Below are positions 14,727-18,104 of a stretch of DNA of 18,104 nucleotides, piece by piece. Origin of the DNA: an uncultured Lachnoclostridium sp. (GTDB lineage Bacteria > Bacillota > Clostridia > Lachnospirales > Lachnospiraceae); assembly GCA_905212635.1 (NCBI GenBank), contig CAJMFH010000040.1, positions 1 through 18,104 of the forward strand. Direction: 5' to 3'. The position numbers were made by a program, and so were the translations under genes. The notes beneath the pieces were generated by a model. The model saw nothing but the letters and a program-made list of their open reading frames with translations, was not told where the DNA came from and ran no database searches. Numbering within the stretch: the first letter of the stretch is position 1; the number at the start of each line of letters is the position of its first letter.

Positions 14727-16298
14727 TTATTTTGCATAATCAACAACTCTGGATTCTCGGATCACATTAACTTTAATCTGTCCCGGATATTGAAGCTCGG
14801 CTTCAATTTGTTTTGAAATATCACGAGCCAATAATACCATTTCATCATCATTAATCTGATCTGGAACCACGATCACTCGAACTTCTCTACCTGCCTGAAT
14901 GGCAAAAGATTTGTCAACACCTTTGAAGTTGTTTGAGATATCCTCTAATTGTTTCAATCTGTTTGTGTACGTTTCTAACGTCTCTCTTCTCGCTCCCGGA
15001 CGTGCTGCCGATATCGCATCTGCCGCCTGTACAATGCAGGCAATCATACTCTCTGGCTCTACGTCTCCATGGTGAGCTTCTACTGCGTTGATGACCAGTG
15101 CGGACTCTTTGTACTTGCGGCACAATTCCACACCAAGTTGGATATGAGAACCTTCCATATCATGGTCAACGGATTTTCCAATATCATGAAGCAAGCCGGC
15201 ACGTTTTGCCATGCGGACATCTGCTCCCATCTCTCCAGCCAGCAATCCGGAAAGATGTGCTACTTCAATCGAATGCTTTAAGGCATTCTGACCATAACTT
15301 GTACGGAATCTCATTTTTCCTAAAAGGCGAATCAGTTCCGGATGGATGCCATGTACACCGACTTCCAATGCCGCTGCTTCTCCTTCTTCACGAATCATCG
15401 TTTCAACTTCTTTTTTTGCTTTTTCAACCATTTCTTCGATTCTGGCTGGATGAATTCTACCATCCACAATCAATTTTTCCAAAGCGATTCTGGCTATTTC
15501 TCGGCGAATCGGATCAAAGCCGGATAAAATAACAGCTTCCGGCGTGTCATCAATGATAAGATCAATACCTGTCAGGTTTTCTAACGTACGAATGTTTCTA
15601 CCTTCTCGTCCGATAATTCTACCTTTCATCTCATCACTTGGCAATGGCACTACAGAAATCGTAGCTTCTGATACATGATCAGCGGCACATTTCTGAATTG
15701 CATTGATGATGTATTCTTTCGCTTTCTTATCTGCATCATCCTTTGCCTGACGTTCCAACTCTTTTACTAAAACTGCAGTCTCATGTTTTACATCTTCCTC
15801 TACAGTTCTCAATAAATAATCTTTCGCCTGTTCGGAGGTGAGTCCGGAAATCTTTTCTAATTCACGCAAATGGCTTTCACGAAGCTCTTCGACTTTCTGT
15901 TTCTCTTTTTCGAAATCAGCTTCCTTTGCCGTGAGTTTGGATTCCCTTTTCTCGAGTGCTTCTAATTTCTTGTCCAAAGTTTCCTCTTTACCCAGCACAC
16001 GTTTTTCATAGCGCTGAATCTCCGCTCTTCTTTCTTTGGTCTCTCTTTCAAGATCATTTTTCGCCTTAAGATTCTCCTCTTTGGCTTCCAAAAGAGCTTC
16101 ACGTTTTTTGGTCTCTGCTGTCTTCAAAGCATCGTCAATAATCTCTCTTGCTTTTTCTTCTGCACTTCCAACCTTTGCTTCACCAACTTTAATACGGTAA
16201 GAAATCGCACTTTTCCATGCAATCAATGCCGAAATAGCAATTACAGCAAGAATTACGATGATTGAGCCAACCACAAAACCGATCGTCAACTGTGGCAC
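14727..16298 (-). CDS. rny: Ribonuclease Y
   Basis: Membrane-anchored endoribonuclease that starts mRNA decay in Gram-positive bacteria, 523 residues, the normal length. Layout: N-terminal membrane helix (about 6-27), a long charged coiled coil (about 40-195), a KH RNA-binding domain with GRIIGREGRNIR, then the HD hydrolase domain with the metal-binding HDIGK (near 370) and EAHHGD. The C-terminus ending ESRVVDYAK is typical. The start is GTG at 16298, with AAAGGAGG seven bases upstream. Its own promoter overlaps the end of recX, and it has its own terminator, so it is largely a separate unit. Confidence 0.97.
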   Translation of the reverse strand: MPQLTIGFVVGSIIVILAVIAISALIAWKSAISYRIKVGEAKVGSAEEKAREIIDDALKTAETKKREALLEAKEENLKAKNDLERETKERRAEIQRYEKRVLGKEETLDKKLEALEKRESKLTAKEADFEKEKQKVEELRESHLRELEKISGLTSEQAKDYLLRTVEEDVKHETAVLVKELERQAKDDADKKAKEYIINAIQKCAADHVSEATISVVPLPSDEMKGRIIGREGRNIRTLENLTGIDLIIDDTPEAVILSGFDPIRREIARIALEKLIVDGRIHPARIEEMVEKAKKEVETMIREEGEAAALEVGVHGIHPELIRLLGKMRFRTSYGQNALKHSIEVAHLSGLLAGEMGADVRMAKRAGLLHDIGKSVDHDMEGSHIQLGVELCRKYKESALVINAVEAHHGDVEPESMIACIVQAADAISAARPGARRETLETYTNRLKQLEDISNNFKGVDKSFAIQAGREVRVIVVPDQINDDEMVLLARDISKQIEAELQYPGQIKVNVIRESRVVDYAK

Positions 16299-16348
16299 AA
16301 GAGCACCTCCTTTATTTAATTATCATTGCACATAAATACAACACTTAA

Positions 16349-16377
16349 ATTTTACACTTTTTATGCTCAAATGTCAA
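16349..16377 (-). promoter_or_regulatory. Sigma-A promoter of rny
   Basis: Minus-strand TTGACA (16372-16377), 17-bp spacer, TAAAAT (16349-16354). The -35 box lies within the last codons of recX. Confidence 0.85.
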
Positions 16378-16855
16378 GTTTAGAAAACACTTTCTTTATT
16401 TGTGAAATTTCATAACCTTTTCGTCCTAAATACGCAAAAATTTTATCTCTTTCTTTGCGGTCGAGTTCTGAAAACTCCCGGCCTTTCAGCCTTTTTAAAG
16501 TAAGTGACTCAATGGCATCCTGTTCATCAATCCCGCCTTGTTCCAATACAATTTCTTCAATCAGTTCCTGAGAAATCCCTTTTTGCTGCAATTTAAAGTA
16601 AATTTCTTTTTTACTTCTTTTTCCTGTCTGAAACATCAGATAATTTTCTACATATCTGCGATCATTGATATAGCCAAATAACATAACATAATCCATTGCC
16701 TGTGTTGATGCTTTTTCTGAAAATCCGGCACGATACAGTTTTTCTTCCAGTTCCTTTTTGGTTCGATCCTTATAAGCAACCCATTCCATCGCTTTTTTTG
16801 CCGCGCGCTTTCCCTCTTCATCCGTAAATTGATATCTCTCTTCCTTATCTGCCAT
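16367..16855 (-). CDS. recX: Regulatory protein RecX
   Basis: Modulator of RecA filament activity, about 162 residues. The three-helix repeats of the family are visible: AMEWVAYKDRTKKELEEKLY, then FGYINDRRYVENYLMFQTGKRSKKEI and FAYLGRKGYEISQIKKV. ATG at 16855 (MADKEERYQF) is preferred to the longer frame from 16876 because AGGAGG lies seven bases upstream of it. It follows recA by about 110 nt that hold a hairpin, and is probably expressed by readthrough from recA. Confidence 0.93.
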   Translation of the reverse strand: MADKEERYQFTDEEGKRAAKKAMEWVAYKDRTKKELEEKLYRAGFSEKASTQAMDYVMLFGYINDRRYVENYLMFQTGKRSKKEIYFKLQQKGISQELIEEIVLEQGGIDEQDAIESLTLKRLKGREFSELDRKERDKIFAYLGRKGYEISQIKKVFSKLDI

Positions 16856-16901
16856 TTTCTTTCCTCCTGACCGCATCTCCTCTTTGACCTATGATAGAAA
16901 T

Positions 16902-16936
16902 CGACGTTACATCCGGTTTATCCGGACATAACGTCG
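16902..16936. terminator. Hairpin between recA and recX, possible attenuator
   Basis: Outer arms CGACGTTA (16902-16909) and TAACGTCG (16929-16936), inner arms TCCGG/CCGGA with loop TTTAT, and a symmetric CA/CA internal loop. In the recA direction no strong U run follows (ATTTCTATC), so it probably ends only part of the transcripts. In the plus direction it is followed by CTCTTTTTT, but no gene precedes it on that strand. Confidence 0.65.
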
Positions 16937-16967
16937 CTCTTTTTTCCTCTATGACAAATGTTGTTCC

Positions 16968-18047
16968 TTATTTGTCAGATTCTTTCTTTTCCTTTGTTGT
17001 TTTGTTAGCTGCGGGAGTTTCTTCTTTTTCCTGCTCCTCTTCTGCCTCCGGATTTAAGTATTTATTACGGACAAGAAGTTCCACTTCATCAAATACTGCC
17101 GGATTATCAGCCAGATATTTTTTCGCGTTTTCACGCCCCTGTCCAATCTTTTCACCTTTATAAGAATACCAGGCACCACTTTTCACAATAATATCTTCTT
17201 TTGCTGCCAGATCCAAAACATCCCCTTCACGGGAAATTCCTTTTCCGAACATGATATCAAACTCTGCCTCTTTAAAAGGCGGTGCTACTTTATTCTTTAC
17301 GACTTTCACACGAACGTGGTTGCCGATCATCTCTCCTGCCTGTTTCAAAGTTTCCACACGACGAACATCCAGTCGTACAGAAGAATAGAATTTCAAGGCA
17401 CGTCCACCTGTGGTCGTCTCCGGATTTCCAAACATAACTCCGATTTTTTCACGAAGCTGGTTGATAAAGATAACCACGCAATTTGTTTTATTGATGACAC
17501 CGGTCAATTTACGAAGTGCCTGACTCATCAAACGAGCCTGCACACCAACATGACTGTCTCCCATATCCCCGTCAATCTCTGCCTTCGGAACAAGTGCAGC
17601 TACTGAGTCTACAATGACAATGTCCAGCGCACCGGAACGCACCATCGTCTCGAGAATCTCCAATGCCTGTTCGCCGCAGTCCGGCTGTGAAATATAAAGC
17701 TCATCAATATTTACCCCGATATTTTTGGCATATACCGGATCCAAGGCATGCTCTGCATCAATGAAACCGGCAATTCCGCCACGTTTCTGTGCTTCTGCTA
17801 CCATATGCAGGGCAACGGTCGTCTTACCACTAGATTCCGGACCATACACTTCAATAATACGTCCACGCGGCACTCCACCAACTCCCAGTGCGATATCAAG
17901 ACTCAATGACCCGGACGGAATTGACTCAACATTCATCGTGGCTGCCGTGTCTCCCAATTTCATAACGGAACCTTTTCCGTATTCCTTTTCGATATGTGCA
18001 ATCGCCGCTTCCAATGCTTTTAATTTATTTTGATCTTTTTCTGCCAT
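16968..18047 (-). CDS. recA: Recombinase RecA
   Basis: ATP-dependent strand-exchange protein for recombinational repair and the SOS response, 359 residues. Walker A GPESSGKTT at 69-77, Walker B IVIVDSVAALVP, the L1 region with the MSQALRKL helix, loop L2 (FGNPETTTGGRALKFYSSVR) and an acidic C-terminal tail rich in Glu and Lys are all present. The start ATG follows AAAGGCGG nine bases upstream. Only 57 bp upstream are in the window and no LexA box is seen there; the promoter is probably beyond the right edge. recX follows. Confidence 0.98.
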   Translation of the reverse strand: MAEKDQNKLKALEAAIAHIEKEYGKGSVMKLGDTAATMNVESIPSGSLSLDIALGVGGVPRGRIIEVYGPESSGKTTVALHMVAEAQKRGGIAGFIDAEHALDPVYAKNIGVNIDELYISQPDCGEQALEILETMVRSGALDIVIVDSVAALVPKAEIDGDMGDSHVGVQARLMSQALRKLTGVINKTNCVVIFINQLREKIGVMFGNPETTTGGRALKFYSSVRLDVRRVETLKQAGEMIGNHVRVKVVKNKVAPPFKEAEFDIMFGKGISREGDVLDLAAKEDIIVKSGAWYSYKGEKIGQGRENAKKYLADNPAVFDEVELLVRNKYLNPEAEEEQEKEETPAANKTTKEKKESDK

Positions 18048-18104
18048 TATTATAATCCGCCTTTCTGCTTCGCGAAAGTCACCAATAGAATCATGAAAAT
18101 ATTA

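Noticed and set aside
18048..18104. LexA (SOS) box upstream of recA
   Set aside because: No GAAC-N4-GTTC type site is seen in the 57 available bases; it may lie beyond the window.

Overview
The window reads as a chromosomal segment of a low-to-mid GC Gram-positive bacterium of the class Clostridia, most likely Lachnospiraceae. The grounds are strong AGGAGG-type ribosome binding sites, sigma-A promoters, an FMN riboswitch-controlled ribD-ribE-ribBA operon, a recA-recX-rny order, LytTR regulators, a 7TMR-DISM/GHKL sensor and CcpA-type operator signatures. The family assignment is inference; no rRNA or other taxonomic marker is present. No tRNA, rRNA, CRISPR array, integrase or transposase gene was found.

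Layout. (1) 1-3410, minus strand: riboflavin synthesis operon. A consensus promoter (3381-3410), an FMN riboswitch aptamer (3250-3366) and a terminator hairpin (3203-3225) precede ribD, ribE and ribBA; ribBA runs off the left edge. Between the terminator and ribD lies a repeat-rich, transposase-free element (2986-3197) with near-perfect terminal inverted repeats, two 62-bp direct repeats and a 59-nt hairpin. (2) 3418-7245: a minus-strand ABC importer of the sulfonate/taurine/nitrate class (lipoprotein, ATPase, permease) divergent from a LacI-family repressor, with two CG-centred palindromic operators between them. (3) 7282-14405: a signalling block. It holds an operon of LytTR response regulator, signal-peptide/single-TM surface protein and 7TM sensor histidine kinase. 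The kinase is cut by one in-frame TAG exactly at the end of the seventh membrane helix. Upstream are a second LytTR regulator with a degenerate receiver, a divergent small acidic lipoprotein with a consensus promoter, and an XRE-LytTR pair whose receiver also lacks normal metal-binding residues. (4) 14660-18047, minus strand: rny with its own promoter and terminator, recX and recA.

How it fits together. Regions 1 and 4 are housekeeping: flavin supply, RNA turnover and recombination. Region 2 is a self-contained regulated uptake locus. Region 3 is the accessory part: three LytTR DNA-binding proteins within about 3.5 kb, two with receivers unlikely to be phosphorylated normally, around a lipoprotein whose upstream DNA carries helically spaced TTTTCG repeats and a cre-like site over the -35 box. 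The most notable signals are the amber-split kinase, the MITE-like element in the rib leader, and the clustered atypical LytTR regulators.
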